The notes under the pieces are model-generated. The model ran no database searches, was not told where the DNA came from, and saw only the letters and a program-made list of their open reading frames with translations. From assembly GCA_022539475.1 (NCBI GenBank), contig VCMS01000069.1:310001-374000 (forward strand): 64,000 bases of DNA, given 5' to 3'. Made by a program: the position numbers and the translations under genes. The number at the start of each line of letters is the position of its first letter. Position 1 is the stretch's first letter. Shown here one piece after another: positions 29,514 to 38,802 of the stretch. The stretch comes from Gracilaria domingensis. Taxonomy: Eukaryota; Rhodophyta; Florideophyceae; Gracilariales; Gracilariaceae.

Positions 29514-30974
29514 ATGACGCCACTTCCCACGTTCGTATCAGCCCCGTTTCTATGTTCACGCAGCCTGCGTTCATCGTTCATTCGTGGGGATGACAGACAA
29601 TTCACCGCACATCGGCCTCATGTCCGTGTGGCCGTCCCCGTGCGGCGCTGCATGCGCGTACGCATGGCGATGTCGACAGCTGAGTCAATTCGATTGAACC
29701 CCATCAAACAAATGTCTGGTACTATCAATCTGCCTGGATCCAAATCTCTTTCCAATCGAGTGCTGTTGCTCTCCGCTCTCGCAAGCGGCACAACTGAGAT
29801 ACGTAACCTGTTGCAATCGGATGACATACGCTACATGAAGGCGGCGCTTGATGCGCTTGGAATACATCATGAGCAGGTGGGTGATGTGGTGCGTGTGACC
29901 GGATGTGCTGGCGACATTCCTACTGCCAGCGCAGATTTGTTCCTTGGAAATGCCGGAACTGCGATGAGACCGCTGACTGCCGCGCTGTGCACGGCGACTA
30001 AGCCTGGTGTATATGTTCTGGATGGTGTCCCAAGAATGAGGGAACGTCCAATTGTAGACCTGACAGATGCTTTGAAGCAACTGGGAGCAGATGTGGAGTG
30101 CTCTGATACTGGCTGTCCGCCTGTCACTATTCGGAACAAGGAGGGGTTGCCGGGTGGAGAGACGTATGTCAGCGGCAAGATCAGTTCACAGTACCTCAGT
30201 GCACTGCTGATGGCTGCGCCGCTCGCTAAGAACGACGTCACGATCATCATCCGGGATACGCTGGTCTCTGTCCCGTATGTTAAGATGACCATCAATCTGA
30301 TGGCTAAATACGGGATCAAGGTGGAGGTCGACGCAGAGTATACGCGATTCTTCGTAGCGGCTCAACAGCAGTACAAGTCGCCTGGTGAGGTATTTGTGGA
30401 AGGTGATGCGTCGTCTGCGAGCTACTTCCTGGCTGGAGCAGCTATTACCGGCGGACCGGTGACAGTACGCGGCTGCGGTTCAGACTCCATTCAGGGAGAT
30501 GTGGAGTTCGCAAGCGTGCTTGAGCAGATGGGGGCGCGAGTTGAATGGCAAAAGAACTCTATCACCATATCTCGCGACGCAAACAGTAGTTTGAAGGGAG
30601 TAGACGTAGACTGTGGAGACATTCCCGACGCCGCAATGAGCCTGGCCACTACGGCTCTCTTCGCGGAGGGAACGACAACGATTCGCAATGTGTACAACTG
30701 GCGCGTGAAGGAGACCGAGCGAATGAAGGCCATCGTGACGGAACTGCGCAAACTGGGCGCAGACGTAGAAGAAGGACGGGATTATTGCGTGATCACTCCG
30801 CCCAAGAAACTGCGGGAAGCAGTAGCCATCGATACGTATGATGACCATAGAATGGCAATGGCATTCTCCCTGGCAGCTTGTGGCGACGTAGCGGTGGTGA
30901 TCAACGACCCCGCGTGCACGGCGAAGACGTTCCCAACGTACTTTGACGAGCTGGCCAAACTGACGAACGCGTGA
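29514..30974 (+). CDS. aroA: 5-enolpyruvylshikimate-3-phosphate synthase, plastid-targeted
   Basis: Shikimate pathway step joining shikimate-3-phosphate and PEP to EPSP. The 486-residue protein starts at ATG 29514 (the upstream open frame has ATGs at 29304 and 29397). The leader of about 55 residues, [20 protein letters not shown] and so on, is a plausible transit peptide. The enzyme starts at [30 protein letters not shown]. The PEP-binding loop [15 protein letters not shown] keeps the Gly, Thr and Pro typical of class I, glyphosate-sensitive enzymes. [22 protein letters not shown] and [13 protein letters not shown] are also present. It is a stand-alone enzyme, not a fungal-type AROM pentafunctional fusion, in line with a plastid pathway. 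Confidence 0.96.
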   Translation: MTPLPTFVSAPFLCSRSLRSSFIRGDDRQFTAHRPHVRVAVPVRRCMRVRMAMSTAESIRLNPIKQMSGTINLPGSKSLSNRVLLLSALASGTTEIRNLLQSDDIRYMKAALDALGIHHEQVGDVVRVTGCAGDIPTASADLFLGNAGTAMRPLTAALCTATKPGVYVLDGVPRMRERPIVDLTDALKQLGADVECSDTGCPPVTIRNKEGLPGGETYVSGKISSQYLSALLMAAPLAKNDVTIIIRDTLVSVPYVKMTINLMAKYGIKVEVDAEYTRFFVAAQQQYKSPGEVFVEGDASSASYFLAGAAITGGPVTVRGCGSDSIQGDVEFASVLEQMGARVEWQKNSITISRDANSSLKGVDVDCGDIPDAAMSLATTALFAEGTTTIRNVYNWRVKETERMKAIVTELRKLGADVEEGRDYCVITPPKKLREAVAIDTYDDHRMAMAFSLAACGDVAVVINDPACTAKTFPTYFDELAKLTNA

Positions 30975-31147
30975 CGCGAGTGATGGCGTGATGCTGCTCA
31001 CGTGGCGTGACGCGCTTGATTCTTGTTTCGGTCCCCAGCTGCACTTCCAACTTGGATACGCCAGCGCGTGGCCCGGTTTGCACCTCCCTCCGCATCTTAT
31101 CGACGTCTATCTAGTCTAGTCTTCTGTCATGTGCCGGTGTTGCCCTT

Positions 31148-31663
31148 ATGCACGTCATGGATCGTAGCAGTCGTTCGAGGTTTCCATTCCGTTCTGCAGC
31201 GTCGTTTTTGTTGGCTTGCGTGAGTGTTGGGATAACGTCGTTGTCGTTTCGAAAGCGTACGACCGTTGATGATGGTTTCGTAAATGTTTATAACGTCTGG
31301 ACTGGCGTTGGTGTGCAACGAATGCAACCGCTTGTTCTTGATTCGGAGAGTAGTACGAATAGAACGAATTGGGAGACAGTGCGTTCTGAGCAGCTTCATG
31401 CCGGGCTTGAACGCGTTGAATCTGGTGCTTGGATCCCACCACATTCCCATACAACTGAAGAACTTGTTCTTGTTTACGACGGGAGAGGGTATGTTTATAC
31501 TGAGAATGGACGTAAAGCACCTATTGAAACGGGTTCTATGCTTCACATACTGAGCGGTGTTCGTCATGCATTTCATAATGCTGGCGATCAGCCAATGTGG
31601 CTCATGTGGTGTTTTCCAGTTCTTAAGAAGGATGATGCATTTCGGTTTCGACAAAACTACTAA
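31148..31663 (+). CDS. Cupin-2 domain protein with N-terminal hydrophobic segment
   Basis: The 171-residue protein starts at ATG (a second ATG is three codons on). A basic N-terminus and hydrophobic segment (SAASFLLACVSVGITSLSF) suggest a signal anchor or secretion. Residues about 75-165 are a single cupin barrel: motif 1 PPHSHTTEELVLVYDGRGYVY with two His and a Glu as metal ligands, motif 2 GSMLHILSGVRHAFHNAG with the third His. The family includes dioxygenases, isomerases and storage or sensory proteins; the substrate cannot be inferred. Confidence 0.8.
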   Translation: MHVMDRSSRSRFPFRSAASFLLACVSVGITSLSFRKRTTVDDGFVNVYNVWTGVGVQRMQPLVLDSESSTNRTNWETVRSEQLHAGLERVESGAWIPPHSHTTEELVLVYDGRGYVYTENGRKAPIETGSMLHILSGVRHAFHNAGDQPMWLMWCFPVLKKDDAFRFRQNY

Positions 31664-32189
31664 TCGCTTTGCGGGCGGCCGTGGATACCCATCTTAGTCA
31701 CCTTTTTCTGTGTAGAAAACGGGCCCGTATGAATGACTGGTCAGTCAACTGACTAAGCACAAATATTATGTGAAGTGTGGCTGACTGACCTTAACGTTCA
31801 AAGAAAGTTAGTCACAGAAAAGCAATACATATGTAAAAAATTGAGCCTGTCGCGCCTATTGTCTCACCACAGATTCTGGGCTCCCCAGCTTCTGATATAT
31901 AAAAGAAAGAGGTATTGTTAACTCTAATGAGTTGAGGATTGGCAATCACTTTCGACGTTGACTCAGAACAACGCCGGAACTGGGCTGTTACACCCATAAA
32001 CAGAGAGATACTTAAGAACACGGGCGAAATTTGAGTTCGTTAAACTCTTGTTGTATTGTCCCAATGGACGGTCTGTTACCACTGTTATCAGGAAGGAAAC
32101 GAAAATAAGATTCTGCCCACAGCATGCCCTGGAGATAGAGAATATAGAAAGCAAAGTCGGTTATACAGCTTAAAGTTTACTTATAAACG
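31664..32189. other. Repeat-rich intergenic with a partial hAT-like end
   Basis: At 31720, GGGCCCGTATGAATGACTGG and downstream CAGTCA/CTGACT motifs resemble the left end and subterminal repeats of the MITE at 695. No matching right end or 8-bp duplication was found, so at most it is a truncated relative. The rest is AT-rich with nothing recognised. Confidence 0.4.
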
Positions 32190-32430
32190 CTTTCTTCTTC
32201 TTCTTTAGTATGGTCTGCAACTCCTTATTGCGAAGAAGCAGGAAAACTACGTTAAACTAGAGGTAATTTTCTCTCCTTAAGAAGGCCAAAAATTTCGACG
32301 GGTATTGCTTAATCAGGTCTAACAGAGGTTTCTCTTCTCGCTCCCTTGAGTTAGGGAGCGTGTCCCGCCGGGATACGTTTGTGAGTGGGCATCGAAAAAG
32401 AACGTGTTCTACATTATAAACGCTTAAACA
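32190..32430 (-). mobile_element. LINE 3' end fragment
   Basis: The minus-strand frame contains YNVEHVLFRCPLTNVSRRD, then LIKQYPSKFLAFLRRENYL and a stop. This is the same C-terminal tail as the copies at 34 and 36 kb. The first knuckle Cys pair is gone. The 3' flank reads ACTAAAGAAGAAGAAAG, the same GAA-type tail as the other copies. Homology stops near 32430, short of the adjacent + strand gene start at 32521. Confidence 0.65.
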
Positions 32431-32520
32431 GAACGAGAGAGAGAATTCGGTTAGTATATCAAGACACAAGTAAGCAAGCACGGCTCGGACTTCTATGCCG
32501 TTTAGCCATTTACTCTCGCC

Positions 32521-33786
32521 ATGGCACTTCATCACTTTTTGGTTGTTCTAACTGTGGCAACCAAATGTTATTTGCTGTTTGCAATGTCTTCACGTAGTTC
32601 TGCGCTACATTTCGTCGAGTTTCCGGAGTCAAGCCGTAACAGTATAATGCGTTCTACCCTGGCAGCGCTGCCTGGTTCACACCAACTTATTGAACAGCGC
32701 CAAGAAGAAGAAGAATCATCTCTAGCTCCTGTCAAAGAACCCGTTCTTGTAAAGGCCGAAACTCCACCAGAAGTAACTCCGGCTCCTGTTTCAGAACCAG
32801 TTTTACCACAGCCCCAAAATCCACCACCGGCACCAGCTCCAGCTTCGGAACCAGTTATATCACAGCCCCAAAATTCACCACCGACAGTTGATGGAGCTCC
32901 AGCTTCGGAACCAGTTATATCACAGCCTCTGAACGGAGATCAGCCATACGAGCAATTGACGGATAACCTTGGAAGGATAAATAGAAAGCTGACAATTTCA
33001 TTTTTGTTGCTTATGGTCGGCATGATAACGAAAGTCGTTCAAGGCATTCGAAAGATAGTCATGAAGCCTAAATTGCTGCGGAAGATGAGCACTGCGTACA
33101 AGATTGGCGTGCTTCTGTTTAGGTTTGTTGAGCATGTGGTTTCAATCGTTCTTCCTATTGTTGGCGCAACTCTTTTCAGTCAATCAAATGATAGCGTGGA
33201 GGATTTCTCAGGTTTAATGCCCGAAGCGATTGTAAATATACGCCCCGTGACTACAATTGTGTTTGAGACTATCTTTCTTGCAGATGCGTGTGTGGCTCTG
33301 CTCTTTGAGCTTTACAAACACCAGTTTCTGACTTTCATGGCTTCAATCTTACCTATAGCAGGTGCTTGTTATCTGATATATGAAGTCCGTATAGATTTGA
33401 CAGCCGATGACTTCCAAATCATGCTTTATGCAATCTTTATTCTATTGGTGGCATTACTGAGCATCATTTTGGCCATCTTCTTTTGTTTCTCTCGGATTCA
33501 GAAGAAAAGGTTCATTTTGAGCATTGGTGCGATTGGAATTTTTGTTATGATCTTGACATGCTTGGCGTATGCCTTGTACCTCTACATTGACAGAAGTTTT
33601 ATTACTCGATTTGCGTCCAGCTTTTGCGAAACAGACTGTGATGTGGCCGCAGTGCAGTATTATTATAGAACCGCAGGAAGAAGTATAGCAATCGCGATCT
33701 TGATTCATACGGAATGGGCTATATCAGTTGGGATAGAAGCGGTTGAGTTTCTAAAGTTGCAAAGACTCACGGAACTGTCGGAGTGA
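32521..33786 (+). CDS. Multi-pass membrane protein with Pro-rich repeat, unknown
   Basis: The 421-residue protein starts at ATG. The N-terminus (MALHHFLVVLTVATKCYLLF) looks like a signal sequence. Residues about 68-140 hold three imperfect copies of an APxSEPVxxQPQN-like unit rich in Pro and Glu. The second half has six or so hydrophobic segments, such as LTISFLLLMVGMITKVV, ILPIAGACYLIYEV and ILLVALLSIILAIFFCF. No family is recognised. It sits inside a LINE-rich stretch, and its start is only about 90 bp from a LINE relic, so it may be a lineage-specific gene. The intact length and well-formed membrane pattern argue that it is coding. Confidence 0.65.
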   Translation: MALHHFLVVLTVATKCYLLFAMSSRSSALHFVEFPESSRNSIMRSTLAALPGSHQLIEQRQEEEESSLAPVKEPVLVKAETPPEVTPAPVSEPVLPQPQNPPPAPAPASEPVISQPQNSPPTVDGAPASEPVISQPLNGDQPYEQLTDNLGRINRKLTISFLLLMVGMITKVVQGIRKIVMKPKLLRKMSTAYKIGVLLFRFVEHVVSIVLPIVGATLFSQSNDSVEDFSGLMPEAIVNIRPVTTIVFETIFLADACVALLFELYKHQFLTFMASILPIAGACYLIYEVRIDLTADDFQIMLYAIFILLVALLSIILAIFFCFSRIQKKRFILSIGAIGIFVMILTCLAYALYLYIDRSFITRFASSFCETDCDVAAVQYYYRTAGRSIAIAILIHTEWAISVGIEAVEFLKLQRLTELSE

Positions 33787-33929
33787 AAGATTTGATGTCT
33801 TCTTTAAAGCAAATCTTCTCGACACTCCTTTTTCAAAGGAACAATGGCATATACAATTCTCAATCTCCAGCTTGTAGCCCCGTTAATGTTGGGTATGATA
33901 TTGCAATGGGCAACAAAACGTAAAGAAAT

Positions 33930-34470
33930 ACCTAAAGAAATTTTGGAGCTCTAGAGGTTGTTGTCCGCACGGTCTCTTGAGGTGTTGACTCGTTAGCTAA
34001 GAGTGGGCTTAATCTCCCTCTCCACGAGCAAGTGAAAGTTGAAAAAGATATGCTGGATGTCAAAGCAAAATTGAAGGTCTCATCGAGAGCTAAGTGCATC
34101 CTTTCATCGATACCAGACTTCATCGCTCGCAAGGCAGAAGTCTTACTGGCTCAGTTTTACACCGGCCATGTTTCTTTTCTCCATCCTGTTGTTTCATATA
34201 TGCAAAAAATGACAATGAGATGCGAATGTGGCTTGAATGTGAAGAAAAGCGCGGAACACTTTGTTCTACGGTGCCCTTTGACAAGCGCATCCCGGAGACA
34301 CACGATCCCTGCTTTAGCTAAACAACGCGATTTAGATTTGCAAACCTTGATCAGAGAGCACCCTCATCAGTTCTTAGCCTTCTAAGCGAGAGAAAACTAT
34401 CTGTAGATAGTTTTACTTTGGTCCTGTAATTGAGGACTACTGTCCGCATTAAAGAAGAAGAGATTCTCTC
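33930..34470 (+). mobile_element. LINE 3' end copy, best preserved knuckle
   Basis: The frame from about 33940 has one early in-frame stop and then continues through SSRAKCILSSIPDFIARKAE and LLAQFYTGHVSFLHPVVSY. The knuckle reads MRCECGLNVKKSAEHFVLRC (CxC...H...C), then PLTSASRRHT and LIREHPHQFLAF. The 3' untranslated end has GAGAGAAAACTATCTGTAGA, TACTGTCCGCA and an AAAGAAGAAGAG tail, shared with the copy at 575-1560. 5'-truncated pseudo-copy. Confidence 0.75.
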
Positions 34471-34842
34471 TCTCCCCGTTTATGGGTGTAACAGCCTAAT
34501 TCCGGCCTTCTACAGAACGTTTCTAGAGGATGAATGAAGAGAGTAGTGGGAGGAAGAAGGCGATAAGCGTCGGTAGCGAAACGTCCGCGGTCGGAAACAC
34601 CGAAGATATCTAATATTTCTCATCGTAGTCCAGTAAGTGTAGTACGGCCACTTCGTTGTGGTCAATGGTTGCGATGTAGAGGTATAATAGGTCGTTGGGT
34701 CTTGAGCAAACCCCACGCGTAGGAGCGGAATTAGCTCTACTATTTCCATATATGAGAGAGAAAGAACTTGGACAAATCTGATCCTTTTGTGAGACAACAG
34801 TAGAAGCTAAACATTCACACAATCATATTGACTTCATCGTGA
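34471..34842. other. Intergenic, nothing recognised
   Basis: Short overlapping open frames only. It lies between a LINE end and the G-depleted tract. Confidence 0.4.
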
Positions 34843-35324
34843 TATCACACAAACCCATCCAAAACCCAATTCCAAAATCCCATCACACATTCAAGAATTC
34901 CCCCATCACCAATACAAATCCATATCACACACAAAGAACTCATAATCCATACACATTCAGCAACACCATTCAAACACCCCATTTATATAACACAGCTAAG
35001 TACACAGATCAACTTCCCAATCATCACAACTTCCCCCACCACAACACATCAATCATCTAAAATCTATTATCCACTATTCATTCACCACCTAACACAATAG
35101 ACAATCACGTATGTATTCACCAAGTCCACACATCCTATATCAAAATCACCCCTCACTCCATCCCACAACACAGTCCTAAATCAAACATTTCCCCAATCCA
35201 CAGATACACATCACTATATTCACGCTCAACCCAACCACAACCTCACCCACCAATACCATTCACACTACATCATTTCCACCCCACAACACAACAACCACAC
35301 ATCCTCCTCACCAACATTATTCTT
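34843..35324. repeat. Strand-asymmetric, G-depleted A/C-rich tract
   Basis: About 480 bp in which the + strand is nearly all A, C and T; hand counting gives 13 G. CAC, CCA, ACA and ATC trinucleotides dominate, but there is no fixed repeat period. The minus strand is correspondingly rich in G and T. It begins and ends abruptly. It is not coding in any convincing way. Confidence 0.85.
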
Positions 35325-35882
35325 TGTTCACGGTATGGTGATCGTCAGTACCATCACTCGTGCCATTATTTCACGTCCTCCGCGCTACGGAAACGAAACA
35401 ACGTGGAGCATCATGCAGTGATAACATAAAATGTGTCTAAAACAAAATGTGTCTTCACTGCATCCTGTAGCCTCTCTTTTTTTGGACAAGAAAACGATGT
35501 GGGGTAGCTGCGGAATGAACGCCCTTTGTTCTCAAGAAGAGATCGTGATGTAGGCATTGACAAAACTGGTGCCAAGGGCTTCAAAACTTGTTGCTGATAT
35601 TCGCATTCATGCAAGAAGCGGAGACGAACTTGCACTGTCTTCATGTGTGAAAATAAACGTGTGCATCCATTGCCGTTTCCTCCGAATACTCCTTTTGTGA
35701 CGGTGTGCAACATCATCATGTGCAAAGGGGAGGGGTTCAATCTTTCTAATTACTCTTATTCGTTTTCTCCCACACGTAACGCTGATGCGTTTGAAATGTA
35801 GAGCTTCTGGTGAGATCTTCTAGAGCAAATACATCCTTCGGGTACATTAAGTTACCTACTTCCACGGCATATTTAATCTGTC
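35325..35882. other. Intergenic, unassigned
   Basis: Contains a 109-codon minus frame (35411-35740) without recognisable features. No repeats noticed. It ends at the next LINE copy. Confidence 0.35.
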
Positions 35883-36325
35883 ATGTGTTCATTATCGTCA
35901 AGAAGAGTGAAAGAGCCAAGTATGGCGCAACCTTTCCTTACGCTGCTGCCCCGGGAGCTTGCAAGCGAACTCTCTCTTCGTGAGGCCGAAGTGACATTGG
36001 CACAACTGTTCGTTGGACACTCTCCGGTATTACATCCTTTGGGCACGCATCTTCAAGGAAAACGACTTGTGTGCACTTGCCGTCCAGGAGTTCTGAATAC
36101 TGTGGAACACTATATTCTGAGGTGCCCGAGGCGGAATATGTCGCGACGCTTATGTTTGCCAGCGCTACGCGAACGCCAGGGTCTAGCTGTTAGTGCGATT
36201 ATTCGAAAGTGGCCCGCGAGGGTGCTGGCCTTCCTTGCGAGAGAGCGCTTCTTCGACGAGAAGCGCTATATTCTACGTCGGAATTAGGCTAGAATACTCA
36301 TAAAGAGAGAGAGAGAGATTATCGT
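35883..36325 (+). mobile_element. LINE 3' end copy with intact C-terminal frame
   Basis: The open frame to 36287 includes LSLREAEVTLAQLFVGHSPV, GKRLVCTCRPGVLNTVEHYI, LRCPRRNMSRRLCLPALRER and IIRKWPARVLAFLARERFF. This is the C-terminal end of a LINE polyprotein with its CxC...H...C knuckle. The 3' end runs into an AAAGAGAGAGAGAGA tail. This subfamily is the closest match of the inverted pair at 1-570. Confidence 0.75.
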
Positions 36326-36514
36326 CTCGGAACCATCACAAAACGTCACCGTACGACCCGAAGTATGTCCTCAGGACAATGGCATGCATCGGAGAACGAA
36401 TCGACCTTGGTCACTGATTGGGCCGATGTTGATACTGTTTACCACGACATCAAAAAGTTACCACTGAGAAAGGCAACGCTTTGCGTCTGAAGATTGTAGT
36501 AAGAGCAAGGAAGC

Positions 36515-37276
36515 TTAGTACGCGCCAAAGTCTTTTACCGGAATGCGTAGCAAGCGTTCCTCATACTGGCTGAGACGAAAACTGTGCACAGTTTTCCGCA
36601 CTGCTTCTCGTTCTTTGGAAAATACTTTTTCGGGTGCGACGTTCATTGATACTTGATTGAAGGCACTTGGAATGAGAATATCATCTTGAGTAGATCCACT
36701 GGTCAAGAGAGAAAGAAGACCTGCATTTCCGAAAAGATTCAGGACATACCAACTAAGAGCACTCACATAGCTAACGTCCAGGTTTTGGGCGCTTAAATCG
36801 AGTCCACTCTGCAACATCGACCTAAACCGTGGAGTCAAAGTGAATGGTAATCTGCAAACCGCAATGCCTGCAAATGTATATCGCGCCCACGCTCCGAGGA
36901 TCATTTGAGGTACGACGTTGATTATTACGGAGAGGACTTGATTAGCGAGACTTTCCGGATTCATCATCGGTGACATTACGGAAAAATTGGTAGGGGGTTT
37001 TCGCAATGGACCATCCTCTTTCACGAGATAGAAGCGACGAGCTTGGTATTGAACGCGGGAGATCGCATGGCCGTTCGTTCGGAGGGTTTGAGCGCGACGA
37101 AGACGATTTGAGTCACGGATCTTCATCAAACTTACTGGAGGTTCTCTGAGAATTAGTTTCGAAAGATTTATCCGCAACAGATTCATCAAGACCGTAACTA
37201 TCGTTATCGGAAGCAAGACTTTCAACTGGAGGGAACGATCCAGCGGAATATGTAACGTTTCTTCGCTGAACCCCAT
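36515..37276 (-). CDS. EMC3: ER membrane protein complex subunit 3
   Basis: The 253-residue protein starts at ATG, the usual EMC3 length. EMC3 is the Oxa1-superfamily core of the EMC insertase that places tail-anchored and polytopic proteins in the ER membrane. Matches include LDRSLQLKVLLPITIVTVLM at the first membrane segment, RRAQTLRTNGHAISRVQYQARRFY, SPMMNPESLANQVLSVI, VVPQMILGAWARYTFAG, LPFTLTPRFRSMLQSGLDL and YVSALSWYVLNLFGNAGLLSL. The C-terminus is acidic/basic and variable. Intronless. It may share its upstream 600 bp with an unassigned small frame. Confidence 0.92.
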   Translation of the reverse strand: MGFSEETLHIPLDRSLQLKVLLPITIVTVLMNLLRINLSKLILREPPVSLMKIRDSNRLRRAQTLRTNGHAISRVQYQARRFYLVKEDGPLRKPPTNFSVMSPMMNPESLANQVLSVIINVVPQMILGAWARYTFAGIAVCRLPFTLTPRFRSMLQSGLDLSAQNLDVSYVSALSWYVLNLFGNAGLLSLLTSGSTQDDILIPSAFNQVSMNVAPEKVFSKEREAVRKTVHSFRLSQYEERLLRIPVKDFGAY

Positions 37277-37881
37277 CTTTTTGAAGAGAAGAACTTAACA
37301 AGCGTATCCCACTCAGGAGCATGAACTCGCAATTTGAGAATGCGATATTTGCTTGGAATCCGAAGAGAACTTCAGCTTTTCAATGAGGTCGGAAGAAGTT
37401 ACGAGAGAAATTACTGTGGTAACAGCATCCACCAATTCCGCTCCTGCAAAACGCTCCGCAACCTGACTTATGATCTCCGAAATCAGTGCTGATGGAACGC
37501 GGTACTTCAAGCGGCACGAGTCCCAAGCGACGGAAGGGGACGCTACGGAACGGCTGAGTGATAATGTTATTCCGTCGAGTTTCGCAAAACTGCAAAGAAA
37601 AAAATCTTTGTCAAAACTCGCCTTCTTCGATCTTAGGACCAATGATGGCCCGTATAAGATATGAGTTCTAATGAAGCGTTACGGCAGAGTTACAAGCCCA
37701 CATTAATATAAGAGGAAGTTCCTCGTTAACTTAATTCTTTCCCTTGCTCTTACTGCTCATTGAAGCCACCCTTATGAATACGAGAAACGTCAGACACCGA
37801 ATTGAGCCGAATATATCTGCCCTTTTCGGCGTCTGAAGCACATGTTCTTCATCATGCACAGTGCACATAACATATCAACAA
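37277..37881 (-). other. Intergenic with an unassigned 109-codon frame
   Basis: A minus frame (37313-37642) has no Met at all, so if it is coding it must be a spliced exon. A good acceptor-like TTTTTTTCTTTGCAG lies near 37587, but no ATG exon could be joined to it in phase. The product would include SALISEIISQVAERFAGAEL; no family is recognised. It is either an unplaced exon of a small gene between EMC3 and BLOC1S1 or a shadow. Confidence 0.25.
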
Positions 37882-38381
37882 TCACAGTTTAGTGGAGATG
37901 TTCTTGATTTCAATAGCAGATTGTTCCAGTACTTCTACCCAGTTGGATACATCACCAAGCTCCTTCAGTTCAGTGGTAAGTCGATCGAGCAAAGTAGTCC
38001 ATTGGTGAATCTGATATCCATTGGAAGACAACAGACGCTCAATATTTCGAAGCTCTGTTTCGATCTGACGTTCCGCTTGATACACCTGTTGATAAAGAAC
38101 GGTGTTAGATAAGTTCCAAAGGTGCAGATTCAAATATTAACCTCGAGCTGAGCTGGTCTTAACATACCTCTTGGACGTCTTCATTAATACGCTGCAGAAG
38201 AGCATCACTAAGATCTGAAGCTGCTTTTTGGACTTTTTGTGCTCCCGCATCTGAGAAGGACAAAGATTACATTGTGTTAAACAAAACGATAATGCCTCTT
38301 AGAAAGAATGGAAAACATACTTAAGTGCGGCTTTAGCTCATTTTTTCGTCGTTCAGCTTCACGAAGGTGAACGGAGAGCAT
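37882..38381 (-). CDS. BLOC1S1: BLOC-1 subunit 1 / GCN5L1, three exons
   Basis: Exons are 38381-38321, 38250-38168 and 38085-37882, joined through GTATGT donors and CTCAG/AACAG acceptors (introns 70 and 82 bp), giving 115 residues. The start MLSVHLREAERRKNELKP matches the family N-terminus (MLSRLLKEHQAKQNERKE in animals). AASDLSDALLQRINEDVQE and the C-terminal QWTTLLDRLTTELKELGDVSNW also match; KEIGDVENW is the family hallmark. BLOC1S1 is a coiled-coil subunit of BLOC-1/BORC in lysosome-related organelle and endosome positioning, and also acts in mitochondrial protein acetylation. It is divergent from OXA1 (420 bp apart). Confidence 0.88.
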
Positions 38382-38802
38382 ACTTTTAAACTTTTAACGA
38401 CTCAGTTGAACCAAAGCAAGCCTGCACGGAAACCTTGAACGTCGAAGGAAGAAGACGAGAAACTTCGAGCGCCGAACGCGCACTGCGGTGTGTTTTCGCG
38501 AATCGCGATTCATTCGTTTTCTTACAGTTCATCAGATAAATCTGAAGTTGCTGTCACCTACACGGGTACTGTAAGCGTGATGCATATTACAGGTATATCG
38601 TGATCCCTTACCTCAAGGCAATTCGCCCACCGACGGAAAGAAAGTCTTGTATCAAATATACACAATCAAACTTCTCTCTCTGATATACAAGACACATGTG
38701 AACGAAATCATACTCATCAAACCAAAATCTTAAACGGAGCAGAGATCCTTTTCAACACTGAAAGCGTCAATTCCGGTACTTTCTACAAATCCAAGAGAAG
38801 AC
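38382..38802. promoter_or_regulatory. Divergent promoter BLOC1S1 / OXA1
   Basis: 421 bp between divergent ATGs. No TATA box or repeat stands out. Confidence 0.35.

Noticed and set aside
31720-31830. Possible second hAT MITE starting GGGCCCGTATGAATGACTGG
   Set aside because: Only one end resembles the 695-1290 element; no right TIR or 8-bp TSD found. Kept as a partial relic note.
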